Assembly (NCBI GenBank): GCA_946902985.2
Contig: OX336389.2
Span: 147,859,099-147,923,098, forward strand
Reading direction: 5' to 3'
Length of the DNA stretch: 64,000 bases
From: Meconema thalassinum
Taxonomy: Eukaryota; Arthropoda; Insecta; Orthoptera; Tettigoniidae
The position numbers and the translations under genes were made by a program. The notes below the pieces were generated by a model that had not been told where the DNA came from, did no database searches, and worked only from the letters and a program-made list of their open reading frames with translations. Of this stretch, positions 22,381 through 34,832 are shown one piece after another; the stretch's first letter is position 1; each line of letters starts with the position of its first letter.

Positions 22381-22905
22381 GTGCGAAATATTAGAACATT
22401 TAAATCAAATATGAATGTTATTGCGTAATTAAGTCGAATCTAGGAAAGAGACGAGTATCATATAAAGTTTTACACCTGTATTAATCAAGAGATTATCACA
22501 CTGAATAAAGCACAGAGCAGCCATCTTGTAACATCAAGAAAATTTAACAACTCTCAGTATCTTAGAGCTTTAAGAACGACATTTTGTAACGATAATGAAA
22601 AAACTTATGAGTAACTTCGTATGACTAAATTGACAGGACGGCGACTTCTTACATTCAAGATGGTGGCTAGACGTAGGCTACTATTGAAATATACAAATTA
22701 GTAACGCAGAATATAACTGCACAATTAAGACGAAACTAGGTAGGAGGGGAGTATTATAGTTGAGGCATCAGTAACGTTAAATATAGACTATATTTACTAA
22801 ACTGAACATAGTGCACAGCGGTCATCTTGAAATTTCAAAATAAATTATTTACGTTCGTTATCCTAGAGTTATAATACCGAAATTTAGTAATACAATATAA
22901 CCTTA
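22380..22905. repeat. Diverged direct repeat, ~299-bp period
   Basis: A segment with AATTAAGTCGAATCTAGGAA, GAGTAT, ACTGAATAAAGCACAGAGCA and GCCATCTTG (to about 22620) reappears as AATTAAGACGAAACTAGGTA, GAGTAT, ACTGAACATAGTGCACAGCG and GTCATCTTG. CATCTTG recurs 299 bp apart (about 22523 and 22822). Two clear units, both decayed. Confidence 0.6.
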
Positions 22906-23870
22906 TTAGTTACATTGTATGCCCAAAGTCAAAGAACAGAGATATAGCCTATGCACAAACAAAAGCCCACATTCCGTTCTCTCATGGGCTGTCTTCATTC
23001 GACTCAGAACATGGTGTTGGTAATGCACTATTGTAAATTCAAAATTTTATATTACTGGTACAGGTTTTGATGACAATATAAGAGTGGCTGGAGAAAGATA
23101 TTTACATAAATTTCCACATTTCCATCAACTGGAAATTAGAATCGAAATACGCATGCGTGAAACATCAATCAATACATGTGCGGCATGAACAGAGTACCTC
23201 TTACGTCCTTGTGCTGCCCTGATATCACCCGCCCACTCTTGAGATATTAATAGAATGTATAATTTATGCCCTAAAACAAAAGAATATCCATGCAAATATG
23301 CACTCAATCGACAATAATCGGACCTTACGTGTATATCCACTAAGAGGGGAAATCGTTAAAATCAAATTATTATAAATCTAGTTAATAACGGCGGTGGGAA
23401 AGAAAACCGTACCAACTATGCAAAGGTTGTTGAAATTATAGCATTTTAAGAACATAAAGAAGGCGAAAAGGACAAGTAATTTAATTTGGGAATACCAGTG
23501 TAATTAATATCGATCCCAAAGGACAAAATTATGTTATACTTTATTGGCATATAAACCAGATTTTTTTCAAGTTCTCTGTATTCAATCTTTTTCTCCTTTC
23601 AGCAGGAACGTATTTCAGGACTAAAAGCGTCTTTTCCATCACACGATATAAGAGAGAAAACACTGAGATATACTTACATTACCCACACCATGCAAATAAT
23701 AAAATGATGTGATGAGCACTATTCTATGGTAGAACTGCTAGAGATATATTTATGACTATCTGTATTTCAAACCCAGGCTTTGACTGTGTCGAATAATAGT
23801 ATTTCAAACAGTAGGCCCTATTTTGAAACATAACAATAAGGTTATAGAATTCCTATAAAAGCATTATTAA
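22906..23870. other. No gene recognised
   Basis: AT-rich intergenic sequence; the 71-codon frame on the minus strand near 23.1-23.3 kb shows no motif. Confidence 0.3.
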
Positions 23871-24391
23871 TTTAATTATTTATTTATCGTATGACATACA
23901 GACAACAAGCATGCAAGATAAATATATACACATATAAACATTGATATACACATATTTACAGCGACACATGACAAGGCAGGCTTATATCTTTAAATCTAAA
24001 TTCTGTATCCATTGCAGTGCTGTAGGTTTTTGCCAACAGGAAGTCAGAGCGATTACAGGACGGACGTTTGTTTTAGACGATTGCCCTTGACCTTGAAGCC
24101 TGCGGGTGAGCCTACACACACTCACTTTCTCACCCTATCGCTTTACACTTGTCACCACCGATCTGATGTAATGGAATTCCAGACTTGAGCACACAGTACA
24201 GTCAACGTTGAAGTATTATGTCACGCGGAAGTGCACGTTACGTAGTTACGAACAGAACGTCATTAAATTTGCCAATGACTGTACTTCAGCAGTAGGTGTG
24301 AAACAGCTTTGACAATCATCGGACTGCTTGGGGCAGCTGATAACAACACAGGTACTGTAGTAACTCGCCTCCTGGCTTCCAATATTATTCT

Positions 24392-25642
24392 TCACTCGTC
24401 TAAAACTAACGTCCGGCCTGTACCCTGATATGCTCTTCTATGGCATTCGTGAACAATGTGGTGAACTGACTGTGAAGGAGCACCGCAGTCACATTGGGGA
24501 GAAGTAATTTTACCCGATTTGAAGAGTGATTCAGCACAGACCCCGTGGTTAGTCCGGATCCTATTGAGGGCAGTCCACGTTCCTCTTGGCAGGTCAAAAC
24601 CGGGTGCAGCGCTATCTCCAATTAAGTCACTACAAGCGCCAAGGTTGATGTTGGTGCTCCATTCATTTCTCCATTGGATATTCGGCTTAAAATTGTTGCC
24701 TGTGAGATCTCTAGCATATTTGATGGGTGAATGTCTAGATTTCAGTCGGTTCCTATTCAGATCAGGGATGTCGCAGTGAATAGGAAGAGCTGGATTACTC
24801 ATCATTTTCTTATACTCTCGGATCAGGGCAGCTTTCCTGCGTTGGTCAGGAGGCATGATGTTGCTGAGGACAGGAAGCCAATAAGTCGGTGTAGATCTAA
24901 TAAGTCTCATGGTGTTATTGAGTTGGGTATTAATTACCTTTATATGGGGGCTGTTCAGCCAAACTGGAGCACAGTATTCAGCGGTGGAGAAGACAAGACC
25001 TAATGCAGAACACCTCAGAGTTGTAGCAGAAGCTCCCCAAGTAGTTCCACAAAGCTTCTGCAGGATATTATTCCGGCTTCTAATTTTGGCGGCTGTATTT
25101 TCAAGATGTTTTTTAAAAGATAATGTGCGATCCAGAGTGACACCTAAATATTTAAGGTGTTTATTATTTCTCAGCACAGAACCTGGAAGCGATACATGAA
25201 CTGCACTATCAATCATTCTGTTGTTTAAGTGGAAACATGATACTTCAGTTTTTGTTGCACTTGCTTGGAGCCTCAATTTGTGGAAATAACTTTCAAGCCT
25301 AACAACGTCATCATTGAGCACATTCTCCATGACACTGATGTCCTTGTGCCTTATAGCTAAAGCTATATCATCAGCATAACAAAACTTTCTGGACTGAGTA
25401 TCTGGTAGATCAGAGAGATACAGATTGAAGAGAATGGGAGACAGCACTGAACCTTGTGGGAGCCCGTTGTTCAGCTTTCTTTGTTTGCTCATTCTTTTTC
25501 CTAGAATGACTTGGAAAAGTCTGTTACTGAGCATGTTACCAATACGTTGCACGGTAGTTTTGCAAGGTATTATTCGAGACAGTTTACAGAGTAACCCCTC
25601 TCTCCATACTGTATCATAAGCGGCAGACAGATCGAGAACCAC
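24392..25642 (-). pseudogene. LINE reverse transcriptase, catalytic half and C-terminus
   Basis: A 416-codon frame. It opens with VLDLSAAYDTVW (motif A, first catalytic Asp), then GLPQGSVLSPILFNLYLSDL (motif B), then FCYADDIALA (motif C, catalytic YADD at residues 89-92), then thumb-like sequence with LKYLGVTLDRTL. Near the end is a cysteine-rich motif, CDCGAPSQSVHHIVHEC, common in these LINEs and probably nucleic-acid binding. It is in frame with the upstream RT piece; a TGA at 25709-25711 separates them. All catalytic residues of this half are intact. Confidence 0.88.
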
Positions 25643-25708
25643 AACAGAAGTTTTCAGCTGGAGTTGAAAACCAGACTCGATATGCGATGTAAGAGCAAGG
25701 ACTTGATC

Positions 25709-26698
25709 TCAACAACAGTGATTAGGTTTAAAGCCAGCCTGTTCCACAGGAATGTGTTCTAAGATAGTCGGACTGATCCTGTTATAAATCAGTCTTTCAA
25801 GGAGTTTGTAGCAACAGCTCAGCAATGCTATAGGCCTATAGCTTTGGGGAGCGTCTTTTGGCTTACCAGGTTTCAAAACAGCTATAATTTTAGTTTCCTT
25901 GAACTGATTTGGGAGGATCCCTGTGTTTAGAATATCACTGAAAAATCGAGCAAGCCATTTTCGAGCATTTTGGCCCAGATTTAACACAAAATCAGGATGA
26001 ATGCCATCAAATCCGGGGGCTTTCCTATGTTTGATGTCTTTTATAGCCACATTGACTTCTTCAATGGTGAATACTTCGGAGTAAGACGAAGTTGATGGAA
26101 GTGATGCTTTTATATTTTTGAAGTTCCTTTTCAGCATTCGAGTATGGTCTTTATCTTGTGCAACCATAGAAGTCGATACAATTTGGCTGGCAATCTTATG
26201 AAGCATAATGCTAGGTTGCTCTCTTTGACCTATAGAATTTCCTCCGAGCTTCCTTAGCAGACTCCAGGCTTTTCTGTTTGAGTGTTGAAAATTCAACTCC
26301 TCAACAGTCTCTGTCCATTTTTGCTTGCGTGTTGCATCCAAACTATGTAAGAGCTCATCAGCCACTACATGATTACCTGTTTTCATAAATTCATTATAAA
26401 GAGCATCACTTTGTTCATTCCAACGCGGAACGTATTCCTTTCTGTACCCTCTCGGAATATATTTCTTGGCTATTGAAGTAACTAACCCAACAAACCTGCT
26501 GTAGCTCATGCTTCTCGCAGGAATCCATCTGATGCATTTGTCTACTTCACTAGTAAATTTTGTCCAATTAGCTTTATTGAAGTTCCATTGAGGGCGAGGG
26601 AATGAAGTTATGAGTACTAGTCTGTGCTGACTGCGGGGAAAATCACCCAATAAGCGTCTTACAGTTGGAAGAGGTTGATCCTTGTTGTCACAAGTCAC
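25709..26698 (-). pseudogene. LINE reverse transcriptase, N-terminal half
   Basis: A 329-codon frame. Near residue 230 it has IKHRKAPGFDGIHPDFV, the classic LINE RT block 1, followed by KPGKPKDAPQSYRPIALLSC (block 2) and ending in EQAGFKPNHCC just before an in-frame TGA. The preceding 200 residues are the linker between endonuclease and RT, ending in a basic helical region. It continues in the same frame upstream to the endonuclease through two stops, so the original ORF2 was one polyprotein. Confidence 0.87.
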
Positions 26699-26788
26699 AA
26701 AACACAGATCTGGTTTATATTAACGTTGCCAGGCTCCTGATCTGAATGATCCTTTGTCCTTGGCATCAAAGACAAGGTGTAAGTTGTG

Positions 26789-27316
26789 TTATTCAACCCA
26801 TTCAACGAGAGCAGTGCCGCAGTTGTCGTTCTGAGCATAATTCCAATTTTCATGGTGACTATTGAAATCGCCTGCAAAAATGGCTGGATGATTTGAAACT
26901 GAAAGCACAAAGCTGGGCCATGGGACTGTTGGTGGTTTGTATACATTCGTTATGGTTATATCCTGTACAGTAACAACTACTACATGGATATTATCGTCCG
27001 TGCTAGAAGTGATATGATAAACATGTTTTAGATTTTTCCGGGCATAAGTTGCCACCCCATAAACGCTATCATACGTAGCACCAATCATAGAGTAACCATG
27101 AATCTTTCCTCTTTTCTGGAGTTCTTCCTCATTGGTGGTATGAGTTTCCTGTATGAGTGACAAATCAACATTGTTCTCATGAAGAACTCTTGATAGATGG
27201 TCGCTTTTCGATCGACTGATGCCTTCGATGTTTAGTTGGCAAATTTTTAATCTTTGTCCAAGCCTTCTTGTCACGGGGCTCTGAGAAGAGCCGTTAGAAT
27301 TTGAATGGTATTGCAT
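26789..27316 (-). pseudogene. LINE AP-like endonuclease domain
   Basis: A 175-codon frame starting at ATG 27316. It shows the endonuclease/exonuclease/phosphatase hallmarks: CQLNIEGIS (catalytic Asn), LSLIQETHT (catalytic Glu), TNVYKPP, and AGDFNSHHENWNY (catalytic Asp/Asn). The final SDH-type block lies after the TAA at 26789-26791; downstream sequence in the same frame continues with FDAKDKGSFRSGAW and another TAA near 26722. These enzymes nick target DNA for target-primed reverse transcription. Truncated by nonsense codons, so inactive as it stands. Confidence 0.87.
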
Positions 27317-27639
27317 GCTGTATTCTATTTTGCCAGAAGATCTATAGAAGATAGTCTGGCTGTCAAATGCTGATGATCAGTTCAGAATCGGAAAATTGAG
27401 TTCAAGTACCTATGCAGGGGCACAACGTGCAGGAATCAGCTTCACCCCCCATTATTAATTATTGTATAAAAATAAATTATTCCATGAACACATGCCAGAC
27501 GATTTCGCTTAAATACACGTTAACTCCTAGCCACGAAAGAAACAACTTACTGTGGCCTACAATTGGTGCGTGACCTTATTCCCTGTAGACTATTTATATT
27601 TAAGGATATTCGGGAAAAAGGAAACAACTTGATATGTTT

Positions 27640-29376
27640 GTAAAACAGTAAACTATTTGAATCTCTACTTAGTATAAAACCAAGTCCCCGATTCTTGGAT
27701 GTTACGGGTAAACTCGGGAACCACAGGATGGATTTTGATGCGGTTTTCACAATTCTCTAAAGGATATCTCAAGGATGATTTCTGTAGAAAATAATTTATT
27801 TATGATCAAAGGAAGCCGAGCAGTAACGATTTCAGTGGAAAAATCGGAAAGAAACCTGGCGTCTGAGCGCTTTGTAAGCTTACGATGGGCAAACCGTTAA
27901 AAATATCTAAATACTATGAGTGTATGAATTCTTCAGCATGAAAAGATCTACAAAATCCGTGAGAGAATATACATATACCTTCAATACATCACCCACTATA
28001 AATGTTCTTACGTTTTAATTTCTTCCAACCATGTCCATTCAACTACGGAGGCGACAGTTTACGAGCTAGCTATGGGCGAGTCTGTCATCCCTGTTACAGC
28101 CTAGCTAGCGGGCGAACCTATTGCCCCATATACAGCCAGCAGCAAACCGTTGAGTCGTGAACGTGATGGACGTGATGGAGACAGGTCAGATATCAATAGA
28201 CGTTTATCACAGCCTGATACTGACCCGAGAAGTTGTTCTGAAGATTAACTGTGAGTACTAGTCGTGTTGAGACTACTGAGAAGGGTGGTTGAGTTTGGAG
28301 TTTCCCAGGAAATGCAACTAGGGTTTTCTTAATTTCGCCTGTGAAACACAGTGAAGTTAAGATGGGACGGAAGGGGGATTTGAGTTTCATTCACCTCGCC
28401 ATTCCCTGGAAGTGCAACTCTCATTACGCCTGTGAACCTTTAGTTCCTCAAAATTCACAGACAATTTAATATTGGACGGAAGGGGGATTATATTACATTA
28501 AATTATACTGATCGGCGTATATTCTATACTTAGTATTAAACCAAGTCCCCGATTCTTGGATGTCACGGGTATTCTCGAGAACCACTGAATGGATTTTGAT
28601 GCGCCTTCACCATTCAGTAAAGGATATCTCGAGGAAGATGTCTGTAGAAAATAATTTATTTATGACCAAAGGAAGTCAAGCACTAACGATTTCAGTGAAA
28701 AGGTCGAGAAAAAACTGGCGTCCGTGCGCTTTTTAAGCTTACGCTGGGCAAACCGTTAAAAATATCTTTATACTTTGAGTGTAAGAATTGTTCAGCATGA
28801 AAAGTTCTACAAAAAAGCTCGGGAGAACATATCTCTATAATCAATACATCGCCTACTATAAGTGTTTTTACGTTTTCATTTCTTTCAACAATCTCCATTC
28901 AGTTACTGAGGCGACAGTTTACGATCTAGCTACGGGCGAGTCTATCACCCCAGTTACAGCTTAGCTAGCGGACGAGCTTATTGCCCCAGATACAGATACA
29001 GATACAAACTGTCGAGTCGTGTTGAGTTAAAAACTTTAGAGTAGAGTGGTTGTGTTTGGAGTTTCAATGGAAGTGCAACTCTGCTTTTCTTCATTTCGCC
29101 TGTGAACTTTCGTTCCGCAAAATTCACAGTCAAGTTAAGATTGAACGGAAGGGGGATTTGTTTTTCATGCACCTCGCCATTCTTTAATTACGTCTGACAA
29201 CAATTTGTTGCACATGCATCTCCATGATAATATAATTAATAGTCCAGTCAGTGATTTGAAACCGTCATGCCGAGACGTAAAGCGGATATTGGTAGTTGTT
29301 CATTGACATTGGAAAAAAGCGCTTTTCACGTAATGCATTCAGAACAGTTCCCGGGCGAAGCCGGATCGGGTTGCTA
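27640..29376 (-). repeat. Two direct copies of a ~870-bp interspersed repeat
   Basis: The block starting CCAAGTCCCCGATTCTTGGA at about 27679 recurs at about 28541, followed in both by GGATTTTGATGCG, AAAGGATATCTC, GTAGAAAATAATTTATTTAT and later GGAAGGGGGATTTG. A third block (TCAATAGACGTTTATCACAG, ACTGACCCGAGAAGTTGTTC) occurs near 28192 and 29484. On the minus strand, the outer end reads ACTAGCAACCCGATCCGGCT then TCGCCCGGG (near 29376), and the other end TATACTAAGTA, resembling the ends of the 19.4-21.4 kb repeat. No gene. Confidence 0.6.
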
Positions 29377-29910
29377 GTTTTAGGATACTTTGAATTGATT
29401 AATCGTTTTATGTTTATCGTCAGGAAACCATTCTGAAGATATATTTGAAAAGTCCAGATGGACGTGATGGAGACACGTCATATATCAATAGACGTTTATC
29501 ACAGCCCGATACTGACCCGAGAAGTTGTTCTGAAGATTAATCACGCAGCATTGAAAGTCTACACCAGCGCAGTTTTTGCCACCAGCAGTTATTAGGAATG
29601 CTTCGTAAATTAAGTTAATGAAGATTTTAAATCATCCAAGTAACATATGATGAAATTAACAGTCAGTACTGTCGCATTTCAAAATAAACTTGATGAAAAT
29701 AAGTACTTTACACGAAAAGAGAATAAATAAATGTTCATGCCTGATTGTTGAGAAATAAATCTAAGAGAGCAGAAGCCTATTGTACTATTTACAAGCCACA
29801 TAGCCTATTTAGTGTTACTGTTGTTAAACGTTAGTTAATACTATTTTCGAGGGCACACGCAAGTAATTGGTCTGAAGACCACTCAGACTCGTGAGGCAGA
29901 ACTGAGAAGA

Positions 29911-30108
29911 AGGAAGGAAACTTGTAATTTTACATGACCGTTAATCTTGGGATCATGAGCCACGCACGGGACCTCCTTTTCACGTGGAATCCGAACCACA
30001 GGACATGGCATTTCACATTAAAAATCTCATATGCATTGACCGGAAATCGCACTCGGTCCACCTTGGTGAGAGGCAAACAGCTTTACCGCTGAGCCACCAC
30101 GCCTACAC
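29911..30108 (-). mobile_element. tRNA-derived SINE, copy 1 (198 bp)
   Basis: GAACTGAGAAGA flanks the element at 29899-29910 and 30109-30120, a perfect 12-bp target duplication. On the minus strand the head reads GGCGTGGTGGCTCAGCGGTA (box A TGGCTCAGCGG), with a decayed box B about 45 bases on. The body includes CCTGTGGTTCGGATTCCACG and GGCTCATGATCCCAAGATTA; the tail is CTTCC-rich. The SINE was copied by Pol III and inserted by LINE machinery in trans. Confidence 0.88.
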
Positions 30109-30333
30109 GAACTGAGAAGACATGCGGTCGATTCCCACCAGAGACATTTTAAAATTGATGATCGTAGTTTCTCTCTTCCATTCCTGGCAAATGACGGGAT
30201 GTTACGTTGATTTAGAGCACGCCCGCTTTCTTCTTAATGCTAGGACCAATAACGAAAACACACACTGGTACAGCCTTATTAGTAACACTGGTTATCTATA
30301 CACACCAAAGTATATGAGGCTAAAAGGCACAAA

Positions 30334-30359
30334 TCAACAACAACAACAACAACAACAAA
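30334..30359. repeat. CAA microsatellite
   Basis: A run of CAA units directly next to the second SINE copy; it may be the insertion site or a remnant of the tail. Confidence 0.85.
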
Positions 30360-30523
30360 GAAAGGAAGCTTGTAGTTTAACGTGACCGTTAATCTCGGGA
30401 TCATGAGCAATGAGACTTTCATTTTTATATGGAATACGAACCACAGGACGCGATATTTTACTTCGAAAATCTCACATGCTTCAACTGGGATTCGTACCCG
30501 TCGACCTTAGTGAGAGGTAAGCA
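30360..30523 (-). mobile_element. tRNA-derived SINE, copy 2, head-truncated
   Basis: Same family as 29911-30108 and 34833-35024: it shares GTAGTTTAACGTGACCGTTA, GAACCACAGGAC and CCTTAGTGAGAGGTAAGCAG. It breaks off at GCAGCTTGACC, so box A (the last ~20 bp of the head) is missing. No clear target duplication; older than copies 1 and 3. Confidence 0.8.
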
Positions 30524-30580
30524 GCTTGACCATCATCAATAACAAATCGAATTAAAACTCAGCAATTTTTTCAAAGTTTA

Positions 30581-30789
30581 TGCCGTGTGTTTTGTGGGGT
30601 TTCGCCTAGGAATACCAAGTGGCTCATCAGCAGGCTCTTGGTGCTCCCCGCCCGGACCCCACAGAAGTAGCGAACTGTGCACTACCTCCCTTCTTTTGAA
30701 GCCTACGTGCCCCTCTAACTGCGTGAGCTAAAAGCTCAAGCAACCTTTCACAATCCCTATCAAGGCGAAATCCCACACAAGACAAGGCA
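30581..30789. mobile_element. MITE-like element, TA duplication, 27-bp inverted ends
   Basis: The left end TGCCGTGTGTTTTGTGGGGT then TTCGCCT is mirrored on the right: 30762-30789 read in reverse complement begins TGCCTTGTCTTGTGTGGGAT then TTCGCCTT, about 21 of 27 bases alike. TA lies immediately outside both ends (30579-30580, 30790-30791), the signature of Tc1/mariner-type insertion. At 209 bp with no coding capacity it would be non-autonomous. The family is not identified. Confidence 0.6.
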
Positions 30790-30791
30790 TA

Positions 30792-31385
30792 ATCCTAGAA
30801 AAAATGCTGAGTGTTAATCCACAGGCCGTGAAAACCAATAGGCTATACTAACAAATCTAATTGTTCATTGTTCAACTGAATTAATCGGCAGGCTGTACTG
30901 TCATGGAGACCCAGCTCAGTGTTTCTCTATGTTAATAAGCGAGATTGTTTAGACAAATGGGTCGTTCTTTCGTGTGTAGCTCATAAGATTCGTACGAACG
31001 CTGAATAACAGGAAATGTTGTGTGGTATTCTAAACAAGCCAAGAAGGCGGCGGTCTTCATAGACCCTACCAGCTTCTGCTGTCCAATTAGACTGACTGTT
31101 TGGATCACTCAACATCTGCTCGGCACACTGAAGAAACTTTATAAAAAATACGGAAACTCCCACACGCCAACACTAGCGGCGGAAGTGACAATGTTTTCGT
31201 CCTTAACACACCTGAACGCAGTAGGGCATTTACGCTGTATATTCATGGAGTATTTGCATCGCGTTCCTCGTTGACACCGTTCTGCCTGCACCCTGAAATG
31301 TTAGCGTGAGTGAGGTGCGGTTTTGAGCGCCAGTTTGAAGCTTGCTATTACAACATGTTGATGTTGTTGTTGATGTTTCCCATTC
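30792..31385. other. No gene recognised
   Basis: Small overlapping frames on both strands around 31.0-31.27 kb lack motifs. A short GTTGTTGTTGATG run precedes the next repeat. Confidence 0.3.
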
Positions 31386-31735
31386 AGGGGCTTTGTCGTG
31401 GTGGTCATTTCAGCCCCATGTACCTTGGGCGTGTGTAGAATTTCTCTGATAACCTGTGTTGTTATGGTCTCTGTAGTTGTGTGTGTTTTTATTTGGGGCG
31501 ACTATTGAGATTGAGGTGGCTGTGCCATACGTTCGGAACCATACCAGCATTATTCTGGGACAGAAATGAGAAACATCAGAAACACTTCTAGGAAGTGAGT
31601 TCCATGCTCTGTTCCATGCTCTGTTCCAGCTCTCATACCAGAATGTAATTCCTTGTAAGAGCCAGGAATCGAACCCGAACCCCCATGGCGACAGCCAGGA
31701 TATTACAATGAGCAAGAAGGCAGCAAGCGAGATGA
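31386..31735 (-). repeat. Probable tRNA-derived retroposon fragment
   Basis: On the minus strand GGTTCGGGTTCGATTCCTGG contains a good box B. Upstream sequence (TGCTCATTGTAATATCCTGG) could hold a degenerate box A. The body contains an internal 12-bp tandem duplication (AGAGCATGGAAC twice). The 118-codon frame on this strand is a by-product and has no known domain. No target duplication identified. Confidence 0.4.
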
Positions 31736-31739
31736 CACA

Positions 31740-34160
31740 TGTATGAATTGCTACATTATGCAACAACTCAGCAGTCCAAGATCTACTTTGGAAATAACGA
31801 CTTTATACAGTAGTGGGCCTAAGTTACGTCACAAACACACCAGAATAGACATCACATTATCACATGTTTCTACGTATACCCAATTGATTACCAATTGGTC
31901 CCTATTCACGAATTGTAATAATTATAATCATATCGTCAATGCGTCTGCGAAATCCGCAAAGTGACGAAGTCGTTCACTCCAATTCTGTCCCCCAACGCTA
32001 GTGAATCTCCCTGGTGTATGTGGGTTCATGTACAGTGTAACTTAACTTTCACCACGGGTTATTTTCCTCCTGCTATAAATCTAGGGAAATGAACCTTACG
32101 AGAATGTTATGCGGGGCTGTGTACACACGTATGGTTGGGACGTGAGTGGTTTTAAGGTGAAGTACAGAAGAGAATAATGTTGTTACATAGAGGATTTTTC
32201 AGGCACAGCGACGATATATTATAATTCAATGCTGATGATATTCTATCACAGTTTTTGTGGGGTGTGTATCTCCTGGCTCACAATGTTTTAATGCCCATGT
32301 CAAGTATCTGGATTCCACTGTTGCAAAGAGTGTAGGTGTTATTAGAGCATCAGACGTGGCAAGGAGGTTATAGTCACTGAACTTGCAACTCCGCAATGTG
32401 AGAAAATCAATATTCCTTCTCCAAGGCTTGCCACGCCCCCAGGCTATGCTGAAACGGAGTCCAACAGAGGAGTCCTCTCTTTAAAACATACGAAAATGGA
32501 GCTATAGAGGATCACTCACCAAATACTATATAATATATCCCCCTCAAATATCTTGCAGACCAAAGGCGATCGCAATTCCTCTCAATGAGCAGCGCTCCAG
32601 ACCAGGCAGGATAAGGGCACAGGGTGTGCGCTCGGACGGAAAGTACAGCAACCAGATGCTTACACGGCTCGTAAGGAATGCACGCGTATCGAAACAGATT
32701 TAAGGCAACCTTTTAACAGTTTCATTGTGCCTAACGTATCATTCTAGTCACTGCATTGGATTATGGTGGGGGAATAAATCTTTTTGTGCATATTGTAACC
32801 GTTTTCCATAATCCATTCAATTTAAATATAAACTTAATCGGATCTACGGGGTGTGTACGGTCCATAAGTTGATCATGTAGTTAGCATATCTTAGGAGCTT
32901 CTGGAGGTTCTATGCTTCGAAATAATGTGGCACACACTCACGGGTAAAAACATAACATTATTTATTGCTAAGTAAGGGAAACATTTTACAATTTAATCTC
33001 TATCTCAATATCATCAAATCCACGCTGGACAAGGCATGTAAAATACAACTCTTCAATTATATTTCAAAGTAAGACCCTTATTTCGTGAGTTAGTATTTTA
33101 ACATGGTGATTTGAGGATCAAGAAGCAAGCTACAGTTCGTGATGAGAGCATTTTTTACAATCTTAAACATTACGTCACTTGAAGTCTGAATATTTTCAAT
33201 GCAGGTAAGTTTCCTCATAATAAATTATATCAATAGTAAAACATTTCTAAATAATACTGTTGCTAAAGACTCTCTATAATTCTGATCCCTAGTGTCAGAA
33301 GATTCGGAATGATGCAGGCAAACACTTTAGTGTTTTTTTTGTAAACTTACAGATTAATTTTGAGTAACCCAGACATGGCAATGTTGCGAACATGATTCTA
33401 CGTGTGCTGATGGGTACAATGTTTAGCTGCAAAAAATTGCCATACTTACGAATGGATGTCATGCTTATTTTCTACCCCAGTGACAAGTGCTATCACAATG
33501 ACGCAGATTATCATTCCACACACACACAAGTACATGATTACGAGGACGCAAAACCTTGAATGAATCAACAACAGCAACAACTGAATATTTCTCAATTGAT
33601 GTAGGGAATTTGTGACTTTCAGAGTGACTTTAGGAATAATGGGAAATTAAATACGGCTTGTTGCCGACTGTTTTTCCACCAAACTTGCATTTGTAGGCAC
33701 AGGACTGAGAATGAATTTTCTTTTTACAGATGTCTCAGCTCTAGTTATGTCTGGTTTTAAATGGAAACTACTGAGGTATACGAAGTGCTGAGTCATCTCA
33801 TTTTATTGGCACAGCTATGCGTGTGGTTTCAGTGCTTAAAATGCCTCATGATAACGATGTTTTAATATTTATTTGCTTTTACTCACTTAACATATCGCCT
33901 ACAGCACATAGCTGATAGAGCCTACCGTTTTGAAATCTAGTGATGTTAAACAAAGAAACTTTGGTAGTGCAATTTCTGTGTATTGTTTTCCACCCCGCCA
34001 GTAAAATGTACGGGCACCGCAAAGATTTGACCTAATACCTCCTTGCTCTGTCTGGAGCGCTAATACGTTTCTGCATTTGCATTACGCAAGAGTTTGGTCG
34101 TGAATACATGTAATGTCATGCGCACCGAGCACCACATCCAAGGAGATATAGAATATCTTA
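31740..34160. other. No gene recognised
   Basis: Mostly AT-rich sequence without a convincing frame, repeat or RNA gene. Confidence 0.3.
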
Positions 34161-34165
34161 CGGTC

Positions 34166-34166
<1 letters not shown>

Positions 34167-34193
<27 letters not shown>
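34167..34193. repeat. TTA microsatellite
   Basis: About nine TTA units. Confidence 0.9.
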
Positions 34194-34196
<3 letters not shown>

Positions 34197-34721
34197 CCCT
34201 ACCAGGGAATTGTTTTCTTTAGAAGGAGAGCGCGGCTGTTGTGTATACATTACGTCTTCTCGCCTCGTTATGGCTGAAGCGAGCGGGTTGCGGTGCAAGG
34301 GGGGGGGGGACTCATGTACAGTCATAGGCTACAATGAGAACACACCGCACAGCGCACGGCAATTCGCTGGTCGGGTAGAATCAATCACCGATCTTGCGTT
34401 AACACACAAGGTCATGAGGCGAACTCTATCGCAGACTTGGGAAATCGCAGAGTTTGAACCGCATCGTCGGGATTACTTCATATGGATTTCTAGGGGTATA
34501 CTTTTTTCCACTTCAAGCAATTGCGGGTACAATACCCTCTAATTGGGCTATGGCTATTCTCTTATTAATCCTTGTCCAATTACATCATATTTCACTTCAA
34601 CTTTTATTTACTCAACTGACGAGGATTGACGTCGAAGATACAATTCAAACTCACCTCTCTCCAGAGGCCGAAGGTTATATAATCAACTACTACCTGGTCG
34701 GCATTTCACAAGAAAAGTGTT
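34194..34721 (+). other. Two overlapping unknown frames, coding status unclear
   Basis: Plus-strand frames 34210-34542 (110 codons) and 34454-34726 (90 codons) overlap in different registers. The second has a hydrophobic stretch (WAMAILLLILVQLHHISLQL) that could be a membrane segment. I recognise no family, see no splice-site or conservation evidence, and regard coding as unlikely. Confidence 0.2.
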
Positions 34722-34723
34722 AC

Positions 34724-34764
<41 letters not shown>
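34722..34764. repeat. AAT microsatellite
   Basis: About fourteen AAT units, just left of SINE copy 3. Confidence 0.92.
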
Positions 34765-34766
<2 letters not shown>

Positions 34767-34832
34767 TATCGGAAGATGAGGAAGGAGATGCCCATTTTGT
34801 AAAGTTAGAATGAAATGATTGCACCATTTGAA

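Larger units (their letters stand above)
23871..27350 (-). mobile_element. Non-LTR retrotransposon (LINE), 5'-truncated
   Basis: A minus-strand LINE with endonuclease (26789-27316), reverse transcriptase (24392-26698, in two pieces) and a ~500-bp 3' UTR that ends in an ATAAATAAATAATTAAATT-type tail near 23871-23890. All three coding pieces are in the same reading frame and are separated only by stop codons. No ORF1/Gag is seen upstream. The domain order places it among the APE-endonuclease LINEs; RT and the C-terminal cysteine motif are of the Jockey/CR1-like type, but I do not assign a clade. Confidence 0.85.

Noticed and set aside
34210..34726. Possible membrane protein gene
   Set aside because: One hydrophobic stretch in a short frame, overlapped by another frame, with no family match; listed only as unclear.
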